Notes: generated from the letters alone by a model not told the origin. 5,167 nucleotides of DNA from Flavobacteriaceae bacterium (GCA_031273305.1 JAISSC010000022.1:1-5167); one strand, 5' to 3'; positions 1 to 5,167 are shown, counted from the stretch's first letter. A program made the numbers and translations.

Positions 1-249
1 ATATCAGAGGTAGACAAGGCAGCGTTGTTTTCTTATTATCCTAATCCGGTGAGAGAGATATTGTACTTCAAAGGCTCGGAAAACGTGCAAAGTGTACAGA
101 TCTTTGACCTAAGCGGAAAACTTATTATCAACCAAAGCGCAAAAACATCCCTTACGCAAGTAAGTGTTGCGGGTCTGGCAAAAGGAGTTTACGTGGTAAG
201 AGTAAAAACCGATGAACAAACAAGAACCTTTAATATTGTGAAACAATAG
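1..249 (+). CDS. C-terminal end of a T9SS-secreted protein (type A sorting domain), 5' truncated
   Basis: The frame is open from the first base, so this is the last 82 codons of a longer gene; the in-frame TTG at 25 is unlikely to be the true start. The visible part is essentially one Por secretion-system C-terminal sorting domain. It has the YPNP motif (window residues 13-16), then a beta-sandwich pattern with VQIFDLSGK (32-40), and a closing GVYVVRV strand (62-68) before the short tail ending in KQ and a TAG stop. In this family the domain directs a Sec-exported protein through the type IX secretion system of Bacteroidota, where it is usually cleaved and the cargo released or attached to the surface. 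The catalytic or binding part of the protein lies outside the window, so its function cannot be told. The domain call is strong; the cargo identity is unknown. Confidence 0.9.
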   Translation: MSEVDKAALFSYYPNPVREILYFKGSENVQSVQIFDLSGKLIINQSAKTSLTQVSVAGLAKGVYVVRVKTDEQTRTFNIVKQ

Positions 250-266
250 ACCAACATACCTTTTAG

Positions 267-299
267 TTGCGAGCGGAACGCAGTGGAGCGTGGCAATCT
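267..299. repeat. 33-nt direct repeat, copy 1 of 2 (other copy 690-722)
   Basis: This is the long-middle version of the repeat unit. It matches 690-722 at 32 of 33 positions; the single difference is G against A in the segment CAGTGRAGCG. It lies just 17 nt after the T9SS-cargo stop codon, so it would be in that gene's 3' UTR, before the first terminator. Confidence 0.85.
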
Positions 300-330
300 C
301 ATTCCATTACGAGCGAAGCGAAGCAACCCC

Positions 331-365
331 AAACCTTGTCAGGATAAAATCCTGATAAGGTTTTT
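331..365 (+). terminator. Rho-independent terminator-like hairpin 1
   Basis: The left arm AAACCTTGTCAGGAT (331-345) pairs with 349-363 over 15 positions with one G-U wobble, around an AAA loop. A T run reaches 365. It lies 81 nt after the stop of the T9SS-cargo gene and is oriented to end its transcript. The U-tract is good on the plus strand and poor on the minus strand. Confidence 0.65.
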
Positions 366-398
366 ATGCTCTTTTTAAACAATAAATAAACAGACTCT

Positions 399-435
399 AA
401 CCTTGTCAGGAACCCAACTCCTGACAAGGTTTTTT
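399..435 (+). terminator. Rho-independent terminator-like hairpin 2, same stem as hairpin 1
   Basis: AACCTTGTCAGGA (399-411) pairs perfectly over 13 bp with 419-431, around a 7-nt loop. Six T residues follow from 430 to 435. The stem repeats that of hairpin 1 about 55 bp downstream, while the loops differ (AAA against ACCCAAC). It may be a back-up terminator for the T9SS-cargo gene, or a second copy of a repeated element that happens to act as a terminator. Confidence 0.65.
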
Positions 436-507
436 ATTTACGAACGTAACTAACTGTGCGTGAGGTCATTGCGCCCCTGTGCGTGGTGTCTTTGCGAGCG
501 GAACAGA

Positions 508-531
508 TTGCCACGTCGTGCCTCCTCGCAA
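508..531. repeat. 24-nt repeat unit, copy 1 of 3 (others 767-790 and 853-876)
   Basis: TTGC - CACGTCGTGCCTCCTC - GCAA. The copy at 767-790 differs by one base (CCTCCTT for CCTCCTC) and the copy at 853-876 by two (TTCGTCG for CACGTCG). All three have the same orientation, with TTGC and GCAA ends forming the terminal inverted repeat. Confidence 0.8.
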
Positions 532-536
532 AAACT

Positions 537-577
537 GAAGCGTGGCAATCTACCCATTGCGAGCGTAGCGAAGCAAC
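537..577. repeat. 41-nt direct repeat, copy 1 of 2 (other copy 708-748)
   Basis: The segment runs from GAAGCGTGGCAATCTACC through to AGCGAAGCAAC and matches 708-748 with 3 differences in 41. It covers the right end of one unit plus a whole following unit, so the copying involved more than a single unit. Confidence 0.8.
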
Positions 578-621
578 TTCAACGACAAACGACCTTATAA
601 CGTGTCTTTGCTTCGCTTCGC

Positions 622-668
622 TCGCAATAGAATGAGATTGCTTCGGCTTCGCCTCTCAATGACAGGCT
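622..668. repeat. 47-nt direct repeat, copy 1 of 2 (other copy 871-917)
   Basis: The two copies run from TCGCAATAG to CAATGACAGGCT and differ at one base (A631 against G880). They include a complete unit with the TTCGGCTTCGCCTC middle. The flanks diverge on both sides. Confidence 0.9.
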
Positions 669-689
669 AACTCTCTGTGCATGAGGTCA

Positions 690-722
690 TTGCGAGCGGA
701 ACGCAGTGAAGCGTGGCAATCT
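690..722. repeat. 33-nt direct repeat, copy 2 of 2
   Basis: Partner of 267-299 with one mismatch. Here the left end is complete (GTCATTGC from 686) and is preceded by CTGTGCATGAGG. That lead-in also recurs, as CTGTGCGTGAGGTCATTGCG at 454-473, with one difference from 675-694. Confidence 0.85.
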
Positions 723-748
723 ACCTATTGCAAGCGCAGCGAAGCAAC
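708..748. repeat. 41-nt direct repeat, copy 2 of 2
   Basis: Partner of 537-577 with 3 differences. It overlaps the 33-nt repeat at 690-722, so the long-middle unit and the short-middle unit after it are joined here in full, whereas at 537 the first of them has lost its left half. Confidence 0.8.
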
Positions 749-870
749 ACCCTATGCATGAGGTCTTTGCCACGTCGTGCCTCCTTGCAATGGTATGAGA
801 TTGCCACACCTGCGGTTCGCAATGACAGGCTAACTTATTATGTCTCAACATGTTGCTTCGTCGTGCCTCC

Positions 871-917
871 TCGCAATAGGATGAGATTGCTTCGGCTTCG
901 CCTCTCAATGACAGGCT
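871..917. repeat. 47-nt direct repeat, copy 2 of 2
   Basis: Partner of 622-668 with one mismatch. After the shared CAATGACAGGCT the sequence continues into CCTATGGTTCGCAATAACAG, another fragment of the family (923-940). That fragment matches 814-831 at 17 of 18 positions. Confidence 0.9.
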
Positions 918-953
918 CCTATGGTTCGCAATAACAGGCTTAACTTGCTGTGT

Positions 954-992
954 ACCAATTGGTAGCACGGCTTTGCGAAGCAAAGCCGTGCT
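954..992 (-). terminator. GC-rich hairpin after murF-alr, with an adjacent 10-bp palindrome; possible terminator or 3' stabiliser
   Basis: AGCACGGCTTTGC (964-976) pairs perfectly over 13 bp with 980-992 around a GAA loop. It starts 35 nt beyond the murF-alr stop codon, which is the position expected for a terminator of the minus-strand operon. There is no T run on either strand. In its place, on the minus-strand exit side, lies the perfect palindrome ACCAATTGGT (954-963). It could therefore be a 3'-end stabilising or processing structure, or depend on a factor, rather than be a classical intrinsic terminator. Confidence 0.45.
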
Positions 993-1027
993 CCGTTCTT
1001 ATCCCGAACTCATGTTCCTTTATAAAT

Positions 1028-3475
1028 CTATTCCCGGTAGTATATACGTTTTACACGTGGCGAAATAGAAGTTAAAATCTCGTAAGGAATAGTTTGGCAC
1101 CATTCCGCATGTTCTTTCAGGCTGGGGCTTTCTCCTAATATGATAACAGAATCTCCCTCTTTGCAGGGAATATCGGTAACATCGATCATCATCATATCCA
1201 TGCAGATGCTTCCTATTACAGGTGCATTTTTTCCGTGAATTTTCACGTAACCTGTTCCGTTTCCTATTGTCCTTCGGATTCCGTCGGCATATCCTATGGG
1301 AAGAGTAGCAATAACCGAATTTCTCTCTGCCTTAAATTTTCTTCCATAACTAACGGTCTCTCCCGGATTTAAATAATGGATATTTGAAATTACGGTTTTT
1401 AATGTGACTACGTTTTCCAGTTTTTTCAGGGCTTTTTCATTATCGACATATCCATACATCCCGATTCCTAACCGAACGGCATCAAATTGATATTCAGGGT
1501 AATTTATAACCCCCGCCGAATTGGAGATATGAATAAACGGTTTGTATTTTAAGGTATTCACTAAAACCTGATAAGATAAAATCAGTTTATCTGCCTGAAT
1601 TTGAGTAAATTCTTTCTGGTCGGGGATGTCAGAAACAGCGAAATGACTAAAAACAGATTTCACTTCCACAAAAGGATTATCTGTTAATAGGTCTGCCAGT
1701 TTTTGAACTTCTTCCGGCAGGAATCCTAATCGGTGCATTCCTGTGTCAATTTTAATATGAATGGGATACCTCCCGGAAATGGATTTTTCTTTGAGTTTTT
1801 GGATAAATTTTTCCAATACCCGAAAACTGTAAATTTCAGGTTCCAGATTGTTGTCAATAACAACTTCGTAGCTGCTTATCTCAGGGTTCATCACCATAAT
1901 AGGGAGATAAATGCCTTTTTCCCGCAATAAAGCACCTTCATCCGGATAGGCTACCGCCAGATAATCCACATGATAATATTGTAAAACTTCTGCCACTTCA
2001 AAACTTCCGATTCCGTAAGAAGAAGCCTTTACCATAGCGATAATCTTGGTTTCGGGTTTCAGCAGAGTTTTGAAATAGTTCACATTCATCATGAGGGAAT
2101 GCAGATTTACTTCCAGTATGGTATCATGTGACTGAATTTCCAAGTGAGCGGCTACTCTTTCCAGTTCAAATTTCCGTGCTCCTTTCAATAAAATAGCCGT
2201 ATCTTTTACAGGGTGATTTTCCAGATGGCGGATGATCTCCTTAGTGGAAAGAAAAGTTTGAGGTTTGGTTTTAAACAGTTTTTGGTATTGGATAAGTTTT
2301 TCACCCACCAGAAACAAAGAATCTACAAAAGAAGCATTTACCAGATCGGCTATCTTCTGATAAAGCTCAACCTCAGGAATATGAGATTGAAAAATATCGG
2401 ATAAAATTAATGTTTTTTTAGGTTTATTTTGTTGAGAAAGAAAGTTCAACGCTATTTCCAGAGATTTATAGTCAGAGTTGAATGTGTCGTTGATAATCAG
2501 GCAATTGTTAATTCCCTTAACTAATTCAAGCCTCATGGAAACCGATTGCAATTGCTGAAATTTCTCTTTCATGAAGTCGGAATCAAATTTTAACTCGTGT
2601 AAAATGGCGGTCAAACATAATAGATTTTGAATAGAAGCCTCATCTATAAAAGGAATTTTAAACTCAACAAGTTCTCCGAATATTACCATTTTTAAAAGTG
2701 CTCCGTCCTTGATAAAAGAATTTTCCAGCAACCGAATGTCTGAAGAATTTTCCTTTCCGAAGGAGATAAGCCTTTTATCCGGACAGGTCTCTTTGATAAG
2801 TTTTGAAACCCTCGCATCATCGGGATAAATAATAACTTTTGAATTTTTAAAAAGCCTGAGCTTTTCGTAAATTTGTTCTTCTTTATCTTTGAAGTATTCC
2901 GAATGTGCCGTCAATACATTTGTCAGTACTCCGATAGTAGGATGGAGTATCTTCTCCTGTTTATCCATCTCACCGGGTTGAGAAATTCCTACCTCAAAAA
3001 TTCCCAGATTATGGTCTTTTGTAGCTTGTAAAACAGAGAGGGAAAGACCTATTTGAGAATTGAAACTCTTCGGACTTCTCACAATAGTAAAATGTTCCCA
3101 AATGCATTGATATAGCCATTCTTTTATAATAGTCTTTCCGTTGCTTCCGGTGATTCCGATTGTTTCGAGATTATATCGGGATAAATGATAAGCCGCCCAT
3201 TTCTGTAATGCCTCCACAGGATTATCCACTATAAGATAAGAGGCTCCTTTATGAGGAACGGGAATATGAGTACAGACAAATATACGTATAGATTTTTGGT
3301 ATGCCTCTTCCATAAACAGATGCCCGTCATGGATAGCAGGAATGGCAAAAAAAACGCCTCCCTTAGGAGAGATAATGTTTCGGCTGTCATAAAATATCTG
3401 GGTTACTTCTTTATCCGGATTTCCTGTGATTTTTGCGTTGATTATCTTAGCCAATTCTGAAACAGAATATCTCAT
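1028..3475 (-). CDS. murF-alr: Bifunctional UDP-MurNAc-tripeptide:D-Ala-D-Ala ligase / alanine racemase (MurF-Alr fusion)
   Basis: This 815-aa cytoplasmic protein joins two peptidoglycan-precursor enzymes. Residues 1 to about 450 are a Mur ligase: GITGSNGKT P-loop at 107-115 (K114), EVG at 161-163, TNVLTAHSEYF at 185-195 and the NDTFNSD nucleotide-site motif at 329-335. K205 is the likely counterpart of the modified lysine of Mur ligases. MurF uses ATP to add D-Ala-D-Ala to UDP-MurNAc-tripeptide. Residues about 451-815 are a fold-type III alanine racemase: PLP lysine K483 in VKASSYG, DTGMHRLG at 577-584, H611, NSAG at 652-655, R668 in VRLGIGMYG, catalytic Y710 in VSYG, PIGYADG at 726-732, CMD at 758-760 and Y798. 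All key racemase residues I can place are present, so it should interconvert L- and D-alanine. The fusion is typical of Bacteroidota, and 815 aa is the expected full length. Many of these genomes also carry a separate MurF, so the ligase half may be redundant; this window cannot show that. The start is 11 nt after tdk, indicating co-transcription. Confidence 0.95.
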   Translation of the reverse strand: MRYSVSELAKIINAKITGNPDKEVTQIFYDSRNIISPKGGVFFAIPAIHDGHLFMEEAYQKSIRIFVCTHIPVPHKGASYLIVDNPVEALQKWAAYHLSRYNLETIGITGSNGKTIIKEWLYQCIWEHFTIVRSPKSFNSQIGLSLSVLQATKDHNLGIFEVGISQPGEMDKQEKILHPTIGVLTNVLTAHSEYFKDKEEQIYEKLRLFKNSKVIIYPDDARVSKLIKETCPDKRLISFGKENSSDIRLLENSFIKDGALLKMVIFGELVEFKIPFIDEASIQNLLCLTAILHELKFDSDFMKEKFQQLQSVSMRLELVKGINNCLIINDTFNSDYKSLEIALNFLSQQNKPKKTLILSDIFQSHIPEVELYQKIADLVNASFVDSLFLVGEKLIQYQKLFKTKPQTFLSTKEIIRHLENHPVKDTAILLKGARKFELERVAAHLEIQSHDTILEVNLHSLMMNVNYFKTLLKPETKIIAMVKASSYGIGSFEVAEVLQYYHVDYLAVAYPDEGALLREKGIYLPIMVMNPEISSYEVVIDNNLEPEIYSFRVLEKFIQKLKEKSISGRYPIHIKIDTGMHRLGFLPEEVQKLADLLTDNPFVEVKSVFSHFAVSDIPDQKEFTQIQADKLILSYQVLVNTLKYKPFIHISNSAGVINYPEYQFDAVRLGIGMYGYVDNEKALKKLENVVTLKTVISNIHYLNPGETVSYGRKFKAERNSVIATLPIGYADGIRRTIGNGTGYVKIHGKNAPVIGSICMDMMMIDVTDIPCKEGDSVIILGESPSLKEHAEWCQTIPYEILTSISPRVKRIYYRE

Positions 3476-3483
3476 TATCTCAT
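3468..3483 (-). repeat. Tandem 8-bp duplication over the murF-alr start codon
   Basis: On the minus strand the sequence ATGAGATA occurs twice in direct succession, and the second copy holds the ATG of murF-alr (3475-3473). The first ATG (3483-3481) opens only ATG-AGA-TAA, whose stop overlaps the real start as TAATG. The leader is A-rich with no Shine-Dalgarno motif. The real start is fixed by the conserved N-terminus. Confidence 0.7.
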
Positions 3484-3486
3484 TTT

Positions 3487-4095
3487 TTAACGGTTAGTTT
3501 TCCTGTTTTCCTTTTTTTCATCCGCCAAAGCCTGCCAAAAAGCTCGTCTGCTCAGGGGTTCATAATTGTTTTTTTCTCCCAGTTCCACCAAATTCTCTCC
3601 CAAAGAAATACGATGGGAATAATTTGCCAGGTTCCCTGTTTTTACACATATCGCATGAACTTTAGTGATGTACTCTGCCGTAGCCATTAAAAAAGGCATG
3701 GGACCAAAAGGACGACCTAGAAAATCCATATCCAATCCGGCAACAATAACTCTTTTTCCCTGATTGGCGAGTAAATTACAGACTTCTACAATAGTCTCAT
3801 TAAAAAATTGCGCTTCGTCAATTCCTACTACATCACAATCTGCTGCAAGGAGAGGTATTTCCATAGGATTCTCAATGGGAGTACTCGGATAAGAAGAATC
3901 ATCGTGTGAGACGACCAGAATTTCATCATACCGTACATCCAATGCGGGTTTAAAGATTTCAACTTTTTGTTTTGCAAATTCAGCACGCTTAAGCCTGCGA
4001 ATCAGCTCTTCGGTTTTGCCGGAGAACATAGAGCCACAAATTACTTCAATCCAGCCTGTCTGTTGATTATTATTTATTGTATTTTCAAGAAACAT
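3487..4095 (-). CDS. tdk: Thymidine kinase (type II)
   Basis: This 202-aa cytoplasmic enzyme phosphorylates thymidine to dTMP with ATP in pyrimidine salvage. The P-loop is GSMFSGKT (21-28, K27), the Walker B and catalytic-base region is GIDEAQFF (91-98, E94), and AGLDMDFLGRPFGPMP (119-134) is the conserved lasso-side segment. TGNLANYSHR (153-162) and YEPLSR (178-183) lie in the thymidine-binding C-terminal part. I chose the ATG at 4095 because MFLENT is the usual start of this protein in flavobacteria. The frame extends to an ATG at 4164, but those 23 extra residues (MLFNLFVNFYFCKKYSF...) resemble translated A/T-rich leader and cover the promoter-like element. Oddity: of the four zinc-binding cysteines of classical type II kinases only C150 is recognisable; the CxxC partner is T153 and the second pair reads LSR. 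It is the first gene of an operon with murF-alr. Confidence 0.93.
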   Translation of the reverse strand: MFLENTINNNQQTGWIEVICGSMFSGKTEELIRRLKRAEFAKQKVEIFKPALDVRYDEILVVSHDDSSYPSTPIENPMEIPLLAADCDVVGIDEAQFFNETIVEVCNLLANQGKRVIVAGLDMDFLGRPFGPMPFLMATAEYITKVHAICVKTGNLANYSHRISLGENLVELGEKNNYEPLSRRAFWQALADEKKENRKTNR

Positions 4096-4128
4096 TTGTA
4101 AATTTCGGACGTTAAAAGAATATTTTTT
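4095..4128 (+). promoter_or_regulatory. Putative promoter for the 212-aa gene and rsmI
   Basis: TTTG at 4095-4098, a 22-nt spacer and TATTTTTT at 4121-4128 resemble the Bacteroidota TTTG / TAnnTTTG promoter, with one mismatch in the -7 element. Transcription would start near 4135, about 35 nt before the ATG at 4170. In an A/T-rich region a chance match is possible. Confidence 0.35.
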
Positions 4129-4129
4129 A

Positions 4130-4165
4130 CAAAAGTAGAAATTAACAAACAGATTAAAAAGCAAA
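4130..4165 (-). promoter_or_regulatory. Putative promoter for tdk and murF-alr (Bacteroidota type)
   Basis: On the minus strand TACTTTTG (4137-4130) fits the Bacteroidota -7 consensus TAnnTTTG exactly. A TTTG at 4165-4162 could be the -33 element, but the 24-nt spacer is slightly long. Transcription would start near 4123, giving a leader of about 28 nt before the ATG at 4095. That supports the shorter tdk start. Confidence 0.5.
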
Positions 4166-4169
4166 TTTT

Positions 4170-4808
4170 ATGAGTGCAAAAGAGGTATTTCAGAATCAGG
4201 TACTGGAAGATATTAAAGCCATAGCTCGGGAACTAAGCCAAATACAGAGTTTTTCGGGGTTATTGGCACAGCAACAGAAGATACAAAATCTATATGAAAA
4301 ATTTATTTTTTTAAAACAGCTTAATACTTCGAAATATCAACAGATTTTGTTATTAGATAATACGGAAGCAAAGGAAGTAACAAAAGATATTCCGGAAGTA
4401 GGCACGGAAGCAAAAGATTTTCACTATGTTGAAAAACAGGGTAATAATGAGGATAAAGTTGAAGAAATAACGGAGTTACGAGAGGAAGAAGTATTAGAAA
4501 AACCTCATGACAAGGAAGAAGGACTCAAGCCGATAAATATAGAAATTGCAGAGATCAAGCCGGTTGAACGAGAAAAGAAGTTTAACCCTATCAAACTTGA
4601 TTTCAATGATTCAATAGCCTTTATAAGTCAGTTGTTTAATGGGAGTAAAGCCAGTATGGATGCGGAGTTTAAATTTTTAAACGAAACTCACACAATGGAG
4701 GAGGCTAAGGAATGGATGGAAAAAATGTTTATTAAATATAATTGGCAAAATAAGGAGGAATTTGTGGAGCGTTTATCCGGGTTGATAGTGCATAGATTTG
4801 AGTCGTAA
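4170..4808 (+). CDS. Conserved hypothetical protein of Bacteroidota type, with an acidic linker
   Basis: This is a 212-aa protein whose function I do not know. It has three parts. Residues 1-62 look helical (ELSQIQSFSGLLAQQQKIQNLYEKFIFLKQL). Residues about 63-135 are rich in E, K and D and low in complexity, and look disordered. Residues about 138-212 form a compact C-terminal part, with FNPIKLDFNDSIAFISQLFN (138-157) and a helical end with MEEAKEWMEKMF (176-187) and W192. The pattern in which a short (N)D-IAF---LFNG segment leads into helices resembles small uncharacterised Bacteroidota proteins that I recall only loosely. There is no signal peptide or membrane segment, so it is probably cytoplasmic. 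The start at 4170 follows an A/T-rich leader without a Shine-Dalgarno motif, and the stop is 9 nt before rsmI, so the two are likely co-transcribed. Coding is well supported; function is not. Confidence 0.85.
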   Translation: MSAKEVFQNQVLEDIKAIARELSQIQSFSGLLAQQQKIQNLYEKFIFLKQLNTSKYQQILLLDNTEAKEVTKDIPEVGTEAKDFHYVEKQGNNEDKVEEITELREEEVLEKPHDKEEGLKPINIEIAEIKPVEREKKFNPIKLDFNDSIAFISQLFNGSKASMDAEFKFLNETHTMEEAKEWMEKMFIKYNWQNKEEFVERLSGLIVHRFES

Positions 4809-4817
4809 ATAACAGCA

Positions 4818-5167
4818 ATGAGAGGGAAATTGTATTTGATTCCTACGCCCATAGGGAATTTGGAAGATATAACGCTTAGAGCCATACGGATATTAAAGGA
4901 GGTTGATTTGATCTTGGCAGAAGATACCCGAACATCAGGAAAGTTGCTTAAACATTATGAAATTCAAACTCCTATGCAGTCTTATCATTTACATAATGAA
5001 CATCAAAAGACCGAAAGGTATACGCAACAAATAAACGAAGGAAAAATAATTGCCTTAATTACGGATGCGGGAACTCCGGGAATTTCCGATCCCGGATATA
5101 TGCTGGCTAAGTCTTGTATAGATAACGGAATTGATGTGGAATGTCTACCCGGAGCAACGGCTTTTGT
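4818..5167 (+). CDS. rsmI: 16S rRNA (cytidine-1402-2'-O)-methyltransferase, N-terminal half, truncated by the window
   Basis: The frame starts at ATG 4818 and is open to the last base: 116 complete codons plus two bases. The encoded LYLIPTPIGNLEDITLRA (residues 5-22), AEDTRTSGKLL (34-44) and ITDAGTPGISDPG (81-93) followed by LPGATA (110-115) are the hallmark segments of RsmI in the tetrapyrrole-methylase fold. The family uses S-adenosylmethionine to 2'-O-methylate C1402 in the decoding centre of 16S rRNA. The usual length is about 220 to 290 aa, so roughly half is visible; nothing suggests it is broken within the window. The start lies 9 nt after the preceding stop, and the leader AACAGCA has no Shine-Dalgarno motif. 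Confidence 0.95.
   Translation, partial: MRGKLYLIPTPIGNLEDITLRAIRILKEVDLILAEDTRTSGKLLKHYEIQTPMQSYHLHNEHQKTERYTQQINEGKIIALITDAGTPGISDPGYMLAKSCIDNGIDVECLPGATAF

Larger units (their letters stand above)
267..940. repeat. Cluster of about 16 modular short palindromic repeat units (REP/MITE-like)
   Basis: No credible gene is present between 250 and 1027. Most of this stretch is made of units with the general form (GTCAT)TGC - middle - GCAATCT(C/A), or its reverse complement. Clear units: 267-300, 306-327, 556-577 and 686-724 and 727-748 in one orientation; 508-531, 607-628, 634-663, 767-790, 797-826, 853-876 and 883-912 in the other. Fragments lie at 465-473, 493-511, 537-553 and 923-940. The ends are conserved while the middle comes in a few versions: a 22-nt type starting GAGCGGAACGCAG, a 12-nt GAGCGNAGCGAA type, a 16-nt CACGTCGTGCCTCCTC type, and 14-nt TTCGGCTTCGCCTC and CACACCTGCGGTTC types. 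Similar intergenic repeats are common in Bacteroidota genomes. The cluster is visibly richer in G+C than the flanking genes. It sits between two convergent gene ends, where an insertion does least harm. Transcription or function is not shown. Confidence 0.85.

Noticed and set aside
713..934. A 73-aa plus-strand reading frame in the same repeats
   Set aside because: It overlaps the other frame and consists of translated repeat units. It resembles no protein family I recognise.
454..940. CRISPR array
   Set aside because: Unit lengths and spacings are irregular, units occur in both orientations, the inter-unit sequences are themselves repeated, and no cas gene is present.
687..983. A 98-aa minus-strand reading frame in the intergenic region
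   Set aside because: It runs through the palindromic repeats and the GC-rich hairpin. Its peptide (with SLSLRGEAEAISS and ACHCEPQVWQS) is the kind of translated repeat often misannotated as a hypothetical protein.
250..1027. Small RNA gene, riboswitch or undescribed system in the intergenic region
   Set aside because: The hairpins are explained by terminators and repeat units. I see no promoter match good enough to propose a separate transcript, and no known RNA motif.
4096..4164. N-terminal extension of thymidine kinase by 23 residues from the ATG at 4164
   Set aside because: The family start MFLENT is at 4095, the extension looks like translated A/T-rich leader, and it covers the best promoter-like element.
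4688..4885. A 65-aa minus-strand frame across the end of the unknown gene and the start of rsmI
   Set aside because: It is antisense to two better supported genes and has no recognisable protein features. Several other short frames opposite murF-alr were set aside for the same reason.

Overview
The window looks like a chromosomal fragment of a member of the Bacteroidota, most likely a flavobacterium-like lineage. Four things point there: a type IX secretion (T9SS) C-terminal sorting domain, a fused MurF/alanine racemase gene, a thymidine kinase of the Bacteroidota type, and A/T-rich leaders with no Shine-Dalgarno motif ahead of the start codons. This is inferred from gene content; no marker gene here gives a species.

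Layout. Bases 1-249 hold the 3' end of a plus-strand gene for a secreted T9SS cargo protein. Bases 250-1027 hold no credible gene. They contain two terminator-like hairpins built on the same stem, then a dense cluster of about 16 short modular palindromic repeat units in both orientations, then a GC-rich hairpin just beyond the end of the next gene. This is the intergenic space between two convergent genes. On the minus strand lies a two-gene transcription unit, tdk (4095-3487) followed after 11 nt by murF-alr (3475-1028). A 74-bp divergent intergenic region (4096-4169) has promoter-like elements facing both ways. On the plus strand follows a second unit: a 212-aa protein of unknown function (4170-4808), then after 9 nt the start of rsmI (4818 to the window end), cut by the window edge.

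The genes are mostly housekeeping: thymidine salvage (tdk), cytoplasmic peptidoglycan precursor synthesis (D-alanine formation and its ligation as D-Ala-D-Ala, murF-alr), and 16S rRNA methylation (rsmI). I see no defence, toxin-antitoxin, CRISPR or biosynthetic system. The most unusual part is the repeat cluster at about 267-940. Its units share conserved TTGC/GCAA ends around interchangeable middles, which suggests a REP- or MITE-like intergenic element that has multiplied and rearranged locally.
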